A DNA stretch of 64,000 bases, from positions 21,018,001 through 21,082,000 of the forward strand of contig NC_071332.1 in assembly GCF_010183535.1 (NCBI RefSeq), read 5' to 3'. Numbering within the stretch: the stretch's first letter is position 1; each line of letters opens with the position of its first letter. This document shows positions 34,151-45,835 of this stretch, piece by piece. The notes under the pieces are model-generated. The model was not told where the DNA came from. It worked only from the letters and a program-made list of their open reading frames with translations, and did no database searches. The position numbers and the translations under genes are program-made. This DNA comes from Caenorhabditis remanei (lineage: Eukaryota; Nematoda; Chromadorea; Rhabditida; Rhabditidae).

Positions 34151-34843
34151 TGAGGGGGACTCGTGGCATAATATCAGCAATTACGGTGCAGGGAGACAGA
34201 GATGGGTTAGTGGTGAAGGCCTGGAAGGGTAAAAAATTGAGATTGATCAAGTTTAAAGTGAAAAAGTACTCACTTGCTTCAAATGAATCAAATCCGTCTC
34301 GGTGAGCCTTGTCTTCCATATCACCCTGAAATGAGCCATACAACTTGGCATAAAAGAGAATCCAGGATCCCCTCTGATATCCAACTCCTCTGCTTGCCTC
34401 CACTGCTCCAGCTCAGCAAATCCCAGGTTATTTAGTCGAGACATTTCTTTGCTTGGTGTCTGGGGGATGTGACTGTCATTCCACCAGTATATTTTAATAT
34501 GTTTCAGGTACCCGGGCTTCAGGAATTTGAGGATTGGAAATATTTCTTCGTGGTGCATACAGTAATTCCTGCAGATTTTCATAGAGAGGGATGTGACTTG
34601 GATTTGGTGTGGAAAGGCTTGGTGTAGCTTATTGAAGAATGCAAAGGAGTGATATTGTTTCGGCATGCCGTCTTGATATTCCTCTAGGTCTAATTCCAAT
34701 AAGTTTAAAATTGGATTGTTGAAAATTTCAGAAGCTAACTCCTCGCTTGAATAATTGAGCACAGATTCCAGGTCATCGTTAAACTTTTCGATTTTGATAC
34801 CACCGAAACATATGGTTATTTTCAATTTGGTTATTGTATTCAT
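33996..34843 (-). CDS. FTH-domain protein without visible F-box, about 265 aa
   Basis: Exon 34843-34274 and exon 34220-33996, in phase. It starts MNTITKLKITICFGGIKIEK. The FTH core has ALELEQW-type hallmark FAELEQWRQAEELDI and ends with KQ, then AFTTNPSLSPCTVIAD in the last exon. An acceptor (TTTTTTTCAG) stands just before the presumed start, so a missing upstream exon with the F-box is possible, but none with an F-box reading was found up to 35100. It could be a truncated gene. Part of its last exon recurs at 43424-43568. It is convergent with the F-box gene ending at 33950. Confidence 0.65.
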
Positions 34844-37800
34844 AATTGAAAGGTTTTCTGAAAAAAATACGGTTGGAATGGAGAAGAAAAAAGTATAAAA
34901 GTCGAATTTCACAATTGAATAAACATCACTATCTAACAAAGAGAGGGGAAACATTGAGAGAGAGAGAGAGAAACATACGTTTTTGATAAGAAGTCTGGTA
35001 GTAAAGGGTGGAGGGGGTGACAGAGCAAATAGAACAAATGCCGGACGTTTCAAAACCAAGACATTTTAAAACTAAGTCGTTTCATAACCAAAAAACTTGG
35101 AAATTAACAATTTTTCTAGTATAAGCCGAGCCAAAAATCTCAAAAATTGTCCAGTATCACACAATTCTTTCTCAACAATCACAGTGGAAGTTTCTACTCT
35201 TCAGTACCCCTTGTCAGTAGTGTCACGTCGCGGTGTTTGCACGGAATATGGGAAGAATAGGAGGGAGATTTGTGTCGCGTGCTTTTTTCCTTTCGTTTTG
35301 TGTGTTCAAGCTGAAGATGAAAAAAACTATATATTCTTATATGAATTTGATGAAATTGTAGATTTTTTGACAGATAAAGAGTCAGTTATTGGTAGATATC
35401 AAATTTAGTGTAGTTTTTTAGCTAGTCGTGAATATTTCAGAACTAACGATTGCTTAAAATATCTGGAAACTATTAGTGTTCAAGAAAACACCCGTTCTCC
35501 AAGTTTCGTCTTATTTTGAACCCAAACAATTACATGGGGATGCAATTTTTGCTCTAAATTTGTTCTAACGGGTCATTTTTTGCATTTTGTGCATTTATTT
35601 GCCAGGAAACATTGTTTCTGAGAATGGTATAAGAGAAATAGAGTTCAGATAGAGAAATTTTTTTAATTTGCGTAAGGAAATTGAGTTTTCATAAATACGT
35701 ACACCAAAAATCGCGCTCAACGCGCCCCTGCTACCCTGTCATCTTATCTACTAGATTTCCAGCAAAATTGCAAACGGTCGAGTCTTCACTGATAAGAGAG
35801 AACTGTGTAGAAGAAAAATAGGCGAGGAGAGGACCTACACAGTTGTACGGAATGCCATTTTTCAGTTTCCGGAATACGGAATCCGGAACCGGAATGACAT
35901 TTTTCGATTTTCGGAATCCGGATTCCGGAACCGGAATAAGATTTTACATTTTCCGGAATACGGAATGCGGAACCGGAATCAAATTTTTGAAATTCGGAAT
36001 GATTCGATAAATTTGCAAAGCCAAGTCATTTTTTCGAGTGTTTTCGATGATATATAAAGTTTTAAACTACTTTTGAGGATCAAAACCGAAAAAGAATTAC
36101 TTTAGTTGTCTTTTAAACCCAAAACAATTTACAAATTTCAACTTCTGAATTCCGGAAAAAGGAGACTCAAAAAACCGGAATCCGAAATCGGAATAAAAAT
36201 TTTCATTTTCCGGAATCCGGAATGTCAAAAAAACCCGGAATTCCGGAATCCGGAATTCCGGAATCCGGAATTTCCGGACAACTCTGCTACACACGGTATC
36301 TAAACATGCCTCTAATTAGAGGGGTCTTAGGAATAATGACTCCTTTTGCAGAAGAAAAGGACATTGCAAATTTTGGAAAATTTCAGGTGTTCCCTATGAC
36401 CGGATTATATCAAAACTAACATTTTAATTAATGAAAATTTTAGGTCAAGACTCCTGACTTCGGATGAAGAGAACCCCCTAGCGAGGCTTAAGCTTATGTA
36501 TCTACTATAATTTTGGGTTCAAAATCTATTTTTCGTCCGGATTAATCCCTCCAAGCAGCTGCCCAACCATCTACTCCTCAATATTTCACCTCCCGAAAGC
36601 ATGTGTGTGTGTGTCCCTTTTACTTAATAGTGAGAAGAGAAACAATAGGTCAACTGTGCAACAGATACCACACATATGAAGACGTTTTTGATGATCTGCG
36701 TCTCCTCGATTGAATTGCTTCTCTAGTTTCCTCTGGTGCTCTGTGTCTCTACTCCTTACATACGAACCATTGACTCACTATTTGTTTTTCGGCTTCTTGT
36801 ATACTGAATTTCACTTTATTTTGTTACAGATAGTCCTGAGGATAGTTAGAAGAAGAAGTAGACAATGGAAAAGTGAGTTTTATGAAGAAAATCATGACTG
36901 TAATTCGAATTGTTGTGTTGTTATCAGTAAAACTCGTGCAGACCAAAAAATGAAGACTTTTATCAAAAACGTGATTGAAGAATTCACATTTTAAAGTATT
37001 AGACGACCACACTTGAAAGGGTTAATTGATAGATTGTTATCTCTTTGTTTTAGAATTTCTAAGATGTTATAATTTTTTTGCTGAAAAAAGTCAAAATGTT
37101 ACACAAGAGGGCCGGTATTCGTAAAAAAAGGGTCAAAGTTTTAAACAATAGTAAAAATATAAATTCTGCCGGAATGTCACAAATTATACACCTAAAATCT
37201 TATAATAAAATGTTTTCAGACCAGCACCGACTCGTTCAAATAGAAAAGTACAGTTTGCTGATCAACAACAAGGAAACAGTAGAAAAAGAAAGGCATCTGG
37301 AGATATGGAGACAGAGGAAAAGTAATTTTTGATAATTATTCTTACAATGATTACCGAAACACAGTTACTTCATTTATGTACATAGCTCATGACTTTTCTG
37401 TTCAAATTCTCTTCAAAGATCTTTACTATTAACAAACACCAGATTCTGTATGTTTGTGTGTGTGTCGCCGATCCCACAGCCTTTCCTACTGGACCGATTT
37501 CCTTCAAAGATGGACCAAAAGATCATAAATTTCCCCCGCATGATGCCCGTCTTTTTCTTTTTTCAAAATTCTCGAAATGACACCTTCTGAGCCAAAAACA
37601 CTGATAAAGCATAGGGGAATGAAAAACGGAAAAAGAGGCGTGAAACTGTCGACCTAAGCGTCGTCATTTCTTTCCTTTCTTCGGCTTGCATTTTCCGTGG
37701 GCCGCGTGGTTGAGGGCGGCGTGTCGACGCGTCCGATCTGGCAAGTTATCCGTCGTTGACTACAGTTAGTTATTAGTTCGATCCAGAGGGCGAAGAAAGA

Positions 37801-37847
37801 TTTTTAATATATATTTTTTTTAATTCGGAAAAAAGAGATATCCGAAC
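34844..37847. other. Gene-poor region
   Basis: 3 kb in which I can support no gene. It holds a GA run (34960), a (GT) run near 36603, the GGAATCCGG element at 35845-36289, and unlinked short frames without conserved splice structure (for example 35097-35408 and 37078-37332). Confidence 0.5.
35845..36289. mobile_element. Repeat-filled miniature element with GGAATCCGG arrays
   Basis: The body is built of short variants of TTCCGGAATCCGGAA separated by AT-rich spacers such as CATTTTTC. The right end CCGGACAACTCTG matches the end of the element at 50815-51402 (CGCGCAACTCTG), and the left end GTTGTACGGAA is a degraded partner. The flanks share CTACACA. It is probably related to the hAT-like element at 50.8 kb but with a different filler repeat. 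Confidence 0.6.
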
Positions 37848-39655
37848 GTGTCGTCTGTTTCCAATAAGGAAAAATACGGTCCGCGTTCGAAAAAGCGAAG
37901 ACGTGAAAGATGTTTTGGTATCATAAGATTCAGAAAAGTTGATGATTCCAGCCGTATCGTTTTTCTCCAGATTGATCAATATCATACAAATACGGGCAGT
38001 TTTCTGGGGACAGCTAAAAGGGGATGGATAAGTTGTGGATGGATTCAAGCTAAAAGGGGATGGATTCATTTCCAACATTTACTTTTTCTTCTTACCACGG
38101 TTTTAGCTCCGCCTACTTTTTTTCGTGTAAAATACAGTGAAAAGCAGAAGTTGCATGAAGTCCAGACATTGGGGCCACGTAAAGCACATTCTTTTGAACT
38201 CTTCATGCTCCATCGCTCAGAATCAGATGTGAGATTGAAGCTCGGAGGAGTTGATGGGATACAGGACATTCAACGCATGACACAGGAGTCGGTGAAGAAA
38301 AACGACGAAAAGAAGACGTCGGGCACTGCTATCCGGACTTGAGATTGTCCAGAATCCATGGCAAATGTTGCGAGCATTTGTTAGCAAAACGTGAGGAATC
38401 AAACGAGCAACGAAATGGGACTGGATGATTGGAATATAGAAAAGTTTGTCGATGAAGCCGCTAGACGTATCGCAGAAGGAATGGTGAAAGCTATGGAAAA
38501 GGCGTGTCGTGAAAACCCCCGATTTCGCGAACAAGTCCTACAACACGAACGGATGAGAATAGCTGAACTAAGAGAGCAAGTCAAGGATAATGTGAGTGAG
38601 CAGATTCAAGAATGGGTTGAAAAGCGGGCAAAGGCAGAACAGCAAAGAAAGCAGAAGCTGAAACAACGCAAACAACAACGGAAAGATCGTAAGAAGAAAA
38701 CTAAGAGACATAGACGCAGGACATGGATAATTTTCCGAGAGTTCGTTATGATATTTCCCTGTCAAATAGTAGCTCTTGAACTGTTGGGGATCAAGTTTAA
38801 GAGTTACAAAGATGCAAATTTATCTCCAATCATCCTCGAAGAAGCATTTGTTCCAAGAAATAAGAAAAAGAAAAAGTTGAATTAGTGCTACGAATACAAG
38901 AAACTGGAACACGGACAAATTGAACTCATGCATATTGGTATCAATCACGTACCCTTGCGGACGTAATAAATTATTATTATTATTATTATAACCTCGCTTA
39001 TAGAGAAAAAGATCAACTTTTACTAACTTCAGAAAAATGAAGCTGCTGATTCAAATCGCATGGTAGCCAAACAAAAAGCTGTCAGGGTGACACAAAATTG
39101 AGGTTAAAAATCATGGCAGCTGATACAGCAGACAGACGATCTCTACAGTCTGACACTGAGAAGTCGAACAGCAACAGAACCAACAGTAAAAATTGGAAAC
39201 AGCAGCGAAAAAAGTCCGAAGATAATCTAGAAGGGTTTCAGTAGCTTCCCGGGCAGCTGCCAGACGATCAGAAAAGCCCGATGGTGTAACGGCGAGAAGA
39301 AAGGAGCTCTCACTATACCAGAAGGATGGATCAAATTTGTTCATATTGCGAGGGGCAATACTTCAAAGCTAAGTTCGACTTTCAAATGGCGAAGGTCGGT
39401 GCGTTCAAGAACCCGATCTGTCAATTTCGGCAACGTTGACTGTAGTCAGTTGTATCAAACCCATGTTGGGACATGGAATATTTTTTCTTATATTCAGATA
39501 TAGAAAAAAGAGGATTCAAAGCGTGTCGTCCGTTTCCGGATTGATCCACAGAGGCGATATGAATGATTTTTTGTCACCGTCAGAGTCAGATAAACAGGAG
39601 ATTCCAAACGTGTCGTCTGTTTTCGGATTAATTACGATCCACTGTAACACCTAGA
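37735..39655. repeat. Degenerate direct repeat pair (about 37735-37865 and 39410-39640)
   Basis: CGATCTGGCAAGT...GTTGACTACAGTTAG near 37735 returns as CGATCTGTCAATT...GTTGACTGTAGTCAG near 39411. Each is followed by GAAAAAAGAG and then CGTGTCGTCTGTTTCC. A third CGTGTCGTCTG unit is at 39609. The second and third units are open in one frame (RIQSVSSVSGLI and EIPNVSSVFGLI), so they may be remnants of repeated coding exons. Confidence 0.45.
38415..38885 (+). CDS. Hypothetical basic coiled-coil protein, 156 aa
   Basis: Single open frame beginning MGLDDWNIEKFVDEAARRIA. Residues 10-90 are predicted helical with heptad-like spacing (KAMEKACRENPRFREQV). Residues 75-110 are almost pure Lys/Arg/Gln (QRKQKLKQRKQQRKDRKKK). 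It ends in KKKKLN. I recognise no family. It could be a separate gene, an upstream exon set of the transposase-derived gene at 39898, or a relic. The codon pattern looks more gene-like than other frames here, but there is no splice or homology support. Confidence 0.4.
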   Translation: MGLDDWNIEKFVDEAARRIAEGMVKAMEKACRENPRFREQVLQHERMRIAELREQVKDNVSEQIQEWVEKRAKAEQQRKQKLKQRKQQRKDRKKKTKRHRRRTWIIFREFVMIFPCQIVALELLGIKFKSYKDANLSPIILEEAFVPRNKKKKKLN

Positions 39656-39674
39656 AGGGTGGTGTTGAGAAGGA

Positions 39675-39703
39675 GGTTCAGTCGCCGTTAGGCGACGTGA
39701 ACC
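39675..39703. other. Strong GC-rich hairpin
   Basis: GGTTCAGTCGCC, loop GTTA, GGCGACGTGAACC: an 11-12 base-pair stem with one mismatch, standing out in AT-rich sequence. There is no tRNA cloverleaf. The role is unknown; it might be the end of a small element. Confidence 0.5.
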
Positions 39704-39897
39704 GACTGGTATAATACAAAGCCCGAAGAAAAAAGGACGTTGGTATTCATCCTAGATACACTCCAAGAATATTGAAAATCGGCTTAATTCTAAATCAGAA
39801 AGACTCGTTTTAAGTCATATAGTACATGGACCAGACTGATAATATCAATGCAAAAATCTGGTAAATTTTTCTTATTTTCAGCACCAATGGAGATAAC

Positions 39898-42800
39898 ATG
39901 GAAGAATTGGCAGGTCCTTCAAAGTCTAAGACTACTGGAATGACAGCGAGACCGGACCGTAAAAAAATTGAAAAAGAGTAAGTGTCCCAGAATCTAATAC
40001 TCTATCTTGAATCCAAAACTTTCAGAGGATCTCTTCCACTATCATCGTGCAGCTCATCTGAAGCCGATAATAGCTATTTGGGAAAGATTACCTTAACTAT
40101 GAGACACCATGATGCGGCTACTTCAACTACTGATGTCCCGCCGAAAAAAGCCGATGATCAAGGAAAAAAAAATGGCAAAGAACCACCAACAGTGGAAGTC
40201 ATCAACCAATGCGTCAAGTATCTCTTGCATCTAAAAGAGATTCTCCAAGAAAAGGATTACAGTCAGATATTTGCAGCGGAAGAAGTTTATATTCATTTGC
40301 CACCGACACAGTCTGATAAAAAACACCCAAAAGTGGTTATACCTGTCATGCTCGCAGCCATGTCAGATGGTACCAAATTCCTTCCATTCGTTCTTCTCCC
40401 ACAAGATCCAGAAGAGGAGTACAAGGGAAAGCTGAACTGGTTCGTACGTCCAAAACCAAAATTCAGTAACAAAGCAACACAAAAATTTCTGGAAACTATG
40501 GAAGCAACGGGAGACGGAAGGAAGTTGCTTCTTTGGAACTCTAATGTCAACCACCTAACCGATCCAATTAGAAAGAAGTTGTCCGAGTTGGGAATCGAAG
40601 GAATCACCATACCAGACGGAGCAGAAAAGTTGCTACATGTTAGTTTTGCAAATTTTTGACTATATTTTAAGAAACGTTCTTTAGCCTATGTATGTCTCCT
40701 GGGAGAAGAAGATCTTGCAAGGAACAAACGCTGAACCGGTGAGTTCGCTTACATACAGTACCGCTCAAAAGTATATTAAGTTTTGCCTTATTCAGTTGAA
40801 AACGCCCAACTTTGAGACTGTGTCATGGTAATACTGATTGTCCCATCAAGTAGATTTTTAATGGATCATACAGACCAAAAATAGAGCTTCATTTTTGTAG
40901 TTGACAACTTTTTTGTACCGTCACTCCCCAGAGAGTTACGTTTCGTCAAAGTAATTTCTCCTTCAAATCGCCCCATTTCAATGCAAAATAGTACGATTTT
41001 TGAGCTGTTGTCTAATAATAACCACAACTCTCTAGGGAGTGTTTGTACAAAAAAGTTGTCAACTTCAAAAATAGAGCTCTACTTTGGATATGAACGATCA
41101 ATTATAAATCTACTTGATGGTTTAATTACCATGACATAGTCTCAAAGTTGGACCTTTTTAACTGAAAATACTTTTGAGCGGTACTGTACAACAAATTCTT
41201 TTATAAAAATAACTTTTTAGCCCAAGCGAGCCACCTGGAAAGATAAATTCCTCTATAGAACTGGAAAGTTGTACAACCAATGGTTAGATGGAACTAAATC
41301 AATGGATCCTCCATCACCAAAAGAATATATGAAATGGATTTATGAAGCTTGGAAATTGGTGTCAAGTGAAACTATCCGAGACTCGTTCACTGCTTGTGGA
41401 TTCGGGAATGACGAAGATGATAAGAAATTGTTTTGTTTTCGAAAAGCTCCAAGTGGGGTGAAGCTCCTACAAAAAGCAAGATTGGGAAGGCAAGCTAAGG
41501 AAAAAGAGTGAGTTTATTTTTTTAAGTTTTGAATGCTAGAATGTATATTTGTGTTTTAGAATTGTCGTTCAGCAGCCATCGCACCTAAAAACTATCTCAA
41601 CTCATAACAAAGAATCCGAATCGATTCGAACTGGCAAATCCAATGCTCAGTCAAGAGTATCCCCAGAAATAATTGAGCAGAATAGATTTACTGCAACCTG
41701 TGATAAAATGTGAGTGTCTTGGTTGCCTGTTGATTAATTATCATGGTTTTTTTAGCTTAAAGAAAAAGTATTCAAGCAGAGAGGCAACTTCTTGGAGATC
41801 CGAAGAAAATGGTGCTAGTGTACAACAAAAAGGTCGAGAAGATTCAGCCAACAATAGAGCAGCTCGAGAATCATTCGGAACCCATGATGAAGTCACAAAG
41901 TAAGTTTTATTTTGAAATTATAATATTTAAATGAGTTTTGAATATTTCAGAGTTGCTTTCCCACAGTTTTCGAACTATTTTGCGTATGGTGCATCAGAAG
42001 CTTCTGTTAGCTCTAAGACTCAACCAGCACCTACAGCTGAAGTAGATAAAACTGTCAGCCAAGATAAAACCGAAGACCATATGACTCCATCCAGTTCAGA
42101 ATCCAGAAAAAGGAAAATAACGGATGGAAATTCTGATAAAACGTGAGTATTTTTGAAATTTAATTAGGTAGATCAATTTTGTATTTAGCTCCAAGAAAGT
42201 TAACCTCAGCAAGTCGGAAAGTGGTCTGGAATTAGAGACTGGAAAGCAGAAGAAGCATATAGCTGATGCTGGTTCATCTGAAGGATTTGCAGATCATGAA
42301 ACTCCAGAATCTACTTCTAAAGCCTCTGATACAAAACTCGAAAAGACGCCTGAAACCGACATACTGACAGCTCCAAGAACCAAAAATATTTTCCGGAGTC
42401 TATCTCTACCAGGGCCTTCGAGTTACCAACGGGACGTGAGTTTTCCTAAAAAAAGCAGTAAGACTTTCAATTTTTCCTTTCTTTTAGATCGAACGGGGCC
42501 ATGAAGTGAAGTTTATTAAATTTCTGATCGATATTTCGAAAACGGAGACGTCACCACTCTCCAGAAGAGAATTGGCGACAAAATACCGTGATTTGAATCA
42601 CGGCGTGCACTTGTCCGAGGAGTTTTTCAATAAACAGCTGAAAGCTGAACGACTAGTCAAGAGACTCAAGAATCTGGAAATTCAAGACCAGGTTCCGATT
42701 CTATACCTGACACAAGTCCCGATACCCAACTCTCTTCGGACTGAGTAAGTGTTTTAAGCTTATGTAGTAAAAGTTCTCTTCTTTTTTTAGAATCCGACAA

Positions 42801-43341
42801 GAATTTGAAGCAGTTACCTTCAATTCAAATGGAAGTTTAAAGACATTTCACAGTGCGGATGTGGAATTCAATTTGAAAGAGTTTCTGAAAAAAGTTGAAG
42901 CCTTTCTTCCATCCGACTTGAGAATCCCCTGCAAACCTAAAATTCACAGTATGACTGAAAATCTTAACGGGGGTGAAGTAAGAGGTTTTGTTCAAATCAA
43001 ACTTACTTAATTATTTTTTTCCAGACAATCAAATTTAATAAACTGTATGAATCGGTCAAAAGTTGCTTGCACATCATCGTTCTGCAGCACAAAAGAGGAA
43101 GCGTTTCGGTGCACGAAATGCTTACATTTCTGTACAGTATAGTGATTCATATTCGATCTTCATTTCTCTCCGGTCTAGTGAATGATATTCAGGAGACACT
43201 GAAACAATACAATGCTTATGGAGTTTCCCCGGTATGTTTATCTTTGATTTGATCCTTCTTAAATTAATTTTTCAGAAAATGTCTTTGGAATCGGCTCGCT
43301 CCGTTATTGACATACTTCTGTTAGCGTGTAGTCAACTATAA
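39898..43341 (+). CDS. Pogo-type transposase remnant fused to SPK domain, 827 aa, 12 exons
   Basis: Exons 39898-39977, 40026-40638, 40685-40738, 41221-41507, 41560-41709, 41756-41899, 41951-42142, 42189-42435, 42488-42744, 42791-42977, 43025-43231, 43276-43341, all in phase. Residues ~85-345 follow the DDE core of pogo/Tigger transposases (VIPVMLAAMSDGTKFLPFV; LLLWNSNVNH; TIPDGAEKLLHPMYVSW; ETIRDSFTACGF). The acidic positions expected in NADET, LLLDN and QPMD read EE, WN and PMY, so it cannot be catalytic. Residues ~346-590 are Ser/Lys-rich linker. Residues ~596-705 resemble an SPK domain (FIKFLIDISKTETSPLSRREL), a module found in nematode chromatin proteins. The normal HTH DNA-binding part is missing, or lies in unseen exons upstream (the frame is open to the acceptor at 39881). 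It is likely a domesticated nuclear protein. Confidence 0.82.
40756..41188. mobile_element. Tc1/mariner-like miniature element, family M3 (copy a)
   Basis: Ends ACAGTACCGCTCAAAAGTAT and its reverse complement near 41170-41190 form terminal inverted repeats, and the halves remain complementary (GTTGACAACTTTTTTGTAC). The TA-flanked ACAGTACCGCTCAAAAG ends recall Tc1/mariner. It lies in intron 3 of the transposase-SPK gene. A related copy is at 61165-61498. Confidence 0.75.
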
Positions 43342-43423
43342 TTATTAATTTCTGTTGTTGTCATTTATGGCTCGTTGATTTTTTTAATAATACTTTTTTT
43401 GATGACATATAATGTATAATCTA

Positions 43424-43568
43424 AAGTCCTGCATCCCTGACGACACTCCAGACGGACCTGCAAAACTCCCAATCGCTGAAAACTCATTTAAAAAATTTGG
43501 CAGTGGTCATTGACAGCAGAGAAAATGGAGTTACCGTAAGAATAGAGAAGAACGAAGCTGTTTATTGA
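43424..43568 (+). pseudogene. FTH last-exon fragment (inverted copy of 33996-34150)
   Basis: Reads CCTGACGACACTCCAGACGG through GAAGCTGTTTATTGA, matching the C-terminal exon of the 33996-34843 gene. The frame is broken (AACTCATTTAAAAAATTTGG replaces AACTCTGAAAACAATCTTG) and there is no upstream exon. It marks the edge of the inverted duplication. Confidence 0.75.
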
Positions 43569-43614
43569 ACTAGTACCGGAAGCCATCGGAAAAAATGGAA
43601 AAAAATGATATTTT

Positions 43615-45083
43615 TCAATAATAAAGATGTGAAATAATCAAGTAGAACATGAAAGAGATGAGGATTGGAAGAATGAAAAAGACTTTAAGGGAGAAAGTGG
43701 GCTTGAGGAGATCGGAAGCTCGGATCGTCATGTTTTCAGCCTTGACGTCCTCTTTGAATCCCCATGAATTATCCTCCATCTTCTTCTTCTCACACTTTTT
43801 CAGTTTCTCCTTCTCCTTCTCATCCTTCGCCAACTCAATCTTCAAATTTCTCGTCCCCATCTCCACATCCCCAAATCCTGGAATCTCTGAGACGATGTCA
43901 CTCCAGAATGGCTCTTGATGAAGTCGACGAGCCAAATTCTGGTGGTACCAGAAGGTGAACGGGTCCGTGCAGTTTTTGCATTGATAGTGGACACCACACT
44001 TCTCTTGATCCAACGTCTTCTTCACCTTCGCCTCGTTTCCAGGTGCCATTTTGGCCACCCAGTATCCACACTCATTACCATATGTCCAGTTGATAGTGCC
44101 AGATTGCGCTCGGCGGTTGGGTTTTTGGGGTCTAAAAAGATAACCAACCTTGAGCTAAGAATAGTTAAGCTTACTTTGGTGACGCCACTCGGAAAAAAGT
44201 CGCAATAATGTTCGGTCTCGACAGAAGGACTTCTCTATCTTGAAGGTGCAAAACCAACGTGATTGGCAATGAGGCATTCAGGCAGAACATGGATTGATCT
44301 GCAAGGACTCTCCAATTTGCGTTTTAATTTAAAATTATACTCACAACAGGGTCTTCCCAGTGTCCACGGATGCTCTACTTGACTGTCATGAATCATGACG
44401 GGGACCAGCGAATCGCCTGAAATCTCCAATCCAAAACGTCGCAACAATTTGAAATCATCCACCACACAAAGAGTAGGAATCAGAGGCTCAAGTTCTACAG
44501 TATTCCAAAGGAAAACCAGCTCGCGAACACGAAACTTCTCGTTGTCTAGTGTAGCCAGGATTTCTTGTCGATATTTGATTTTGGGGCTTTCGTCTGGGAT
44601 GTCCCATTCCATGGCTTCGATGATGATTGATTCGTGGGCAAGGAGGTTTTTGAGAATGGTAAGTCCGGTTATCAAGACATCAGAAGACGGGAGGATTTTG
44701 GTAATGATGTCTCGAGGGTCCCATGTGTTTTCGGATCTGGAATTCATTTGGAGATCAAATTTAAAATCTAGCTTTTTTATGTACCTCTCCACTAGAATCC
44801 CCTCCTTGCACTTTGACAATTCCAATCTCAGAAACTTCTCGATCCCCGTATAAATCATCACCAAACATTTCCCTTGTTTGTATCCAAATCTGACACGTGG
44901 CACTTTGAAACACGTGGCATTCACAATAAGGCGATCCACATGGGACGTACTTTTCAGAGAGTGTCTGGAAATGGAATTTTAATTAGAGCTTATCCTCGAA
45001 TTTAGGGGGTACCTGCTCATGAAGTCCAGTTTTTTGACGACATGCCGTTTGATTTCTACCGGGAGATGATTCCAATCACGCAT
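43615..45083 (-). CDS. F-box protein with Cys motif and C-terminal membrane tail, 427 aa
   Basis: Five minus-strand exons: 45083-45013, 44964-44785, 44736-44345, 44298-44175, 44131-43615, in phase. It is a near copy of 32400-33950 in inverted orientation. F-box MRDWNHLPVEIKRHVVKK. Cys region NECGYWVAK and KCGVHYQCKNC, then EPFWSDI. The charged linker is shorter by 27 residues (81 bases). The tail segment FFILPILISFMFYLII is kept. All splice sites are conserved, so it is likely functional. Intron 2 (48 bases) is open and a multiple of three, but splicing is preferred by comparison. The predicted role is membrane-tethered SCF adaptor, by inference. Confidence 0.84.
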
Positions 45084-45240
45084 TGTTATGAAGAAGAAAA
45101 AGGGAATAGATTTGTTTTCCCGAGAAAAACAGCATTTTGTTTTTTGACTTTTGACACGTGGAGGTTAAGGTTTGCAATTCTGAAAATATAGGGTAACACG
45201 TCTTTAAATATCTGATCTTTATTTAATACCAAGTAAAAAT

Positions 45241-45830
45241 GAATTGTTACAGAAAAAATTTAAAAAAAACAAGGCCACATGGAATACAAAAGAAAAGAGA
45301 ACTGGAAACACAATGAAGATTAGAATACTCTTCCAATTGAACTTATTCGGAATTTTTGGTTATTGGATGACAGCATGTGCTTGTTTTTTTGGTGTTAGGG
45401 TGTCCCTGAATCCCCAAGATGAAGGAAATGTCTTCGTCTTCTCTTCTCAACACTCTTCCTCAGCAAGTAGTTTTTCACGCAGGGTTCTAGTACTCCAAAA
45501 TTCCAAACTCCTCATTTCTGGGAAACAAAAGAAAACATCATTCCAGAATAGCTCCTGGGCAATTCGACGTGGCAAGTTCTGGTGGTACCAGTAGTTGAAC
45601 GAGTCGGTGCACTTCTCGCAGAGGTAATCGACACCACATTTTTCTGCCTGACAAAGAACTCAGAATTCATTTCAGATAGAAATCTTGACACTCTCATCCA
45701 ACTCCCTCTTAACCTTTTCCTCATTTTTCGCTGTAGTCGTCGTAGCCCACTTTCCACACTCCGACGCGTAGACCCACTCAATATTTCCTCCATAACTTTC
45801 AATGGGTTTTGGTTCACTATTGTTGAAAGT
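45241..45830 (-). pseudogene. 3' half of an F-box gene with membrane tail, broken
   Basis: Matches the last two exons of 30704-32232. The donor after RELD has changed from GTGAGTG to GAGAGTG. An in-frame stop follows EEC (GAAGAGTGTTGA on the minus strand) about 70 codons into the last exon, ahead of the membrane tail. The four 5' exons are absent, because the copy begins within exon 5 at the duplication edge. Confidence 0.8.
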
Positions 45831-45835
45831 GATAT

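Larger units (their letters stand above)
43424..45830. repeat. Right copy of the inverted segmental duplication
   Basis: Reverse-oriented copy of 31660-34150, containing an FTH exon fragment, an intact F-box gene and the 3' half of a broken F-box gene. It ends abruptly near 45830. Confidence 0.8.

Noticed and set aside
39675..39703. Hairpin as a tRNA or other structural RNA gene
   Set aside because: Only one stem is present; there is no cloverleaf or internal promoter boxes.
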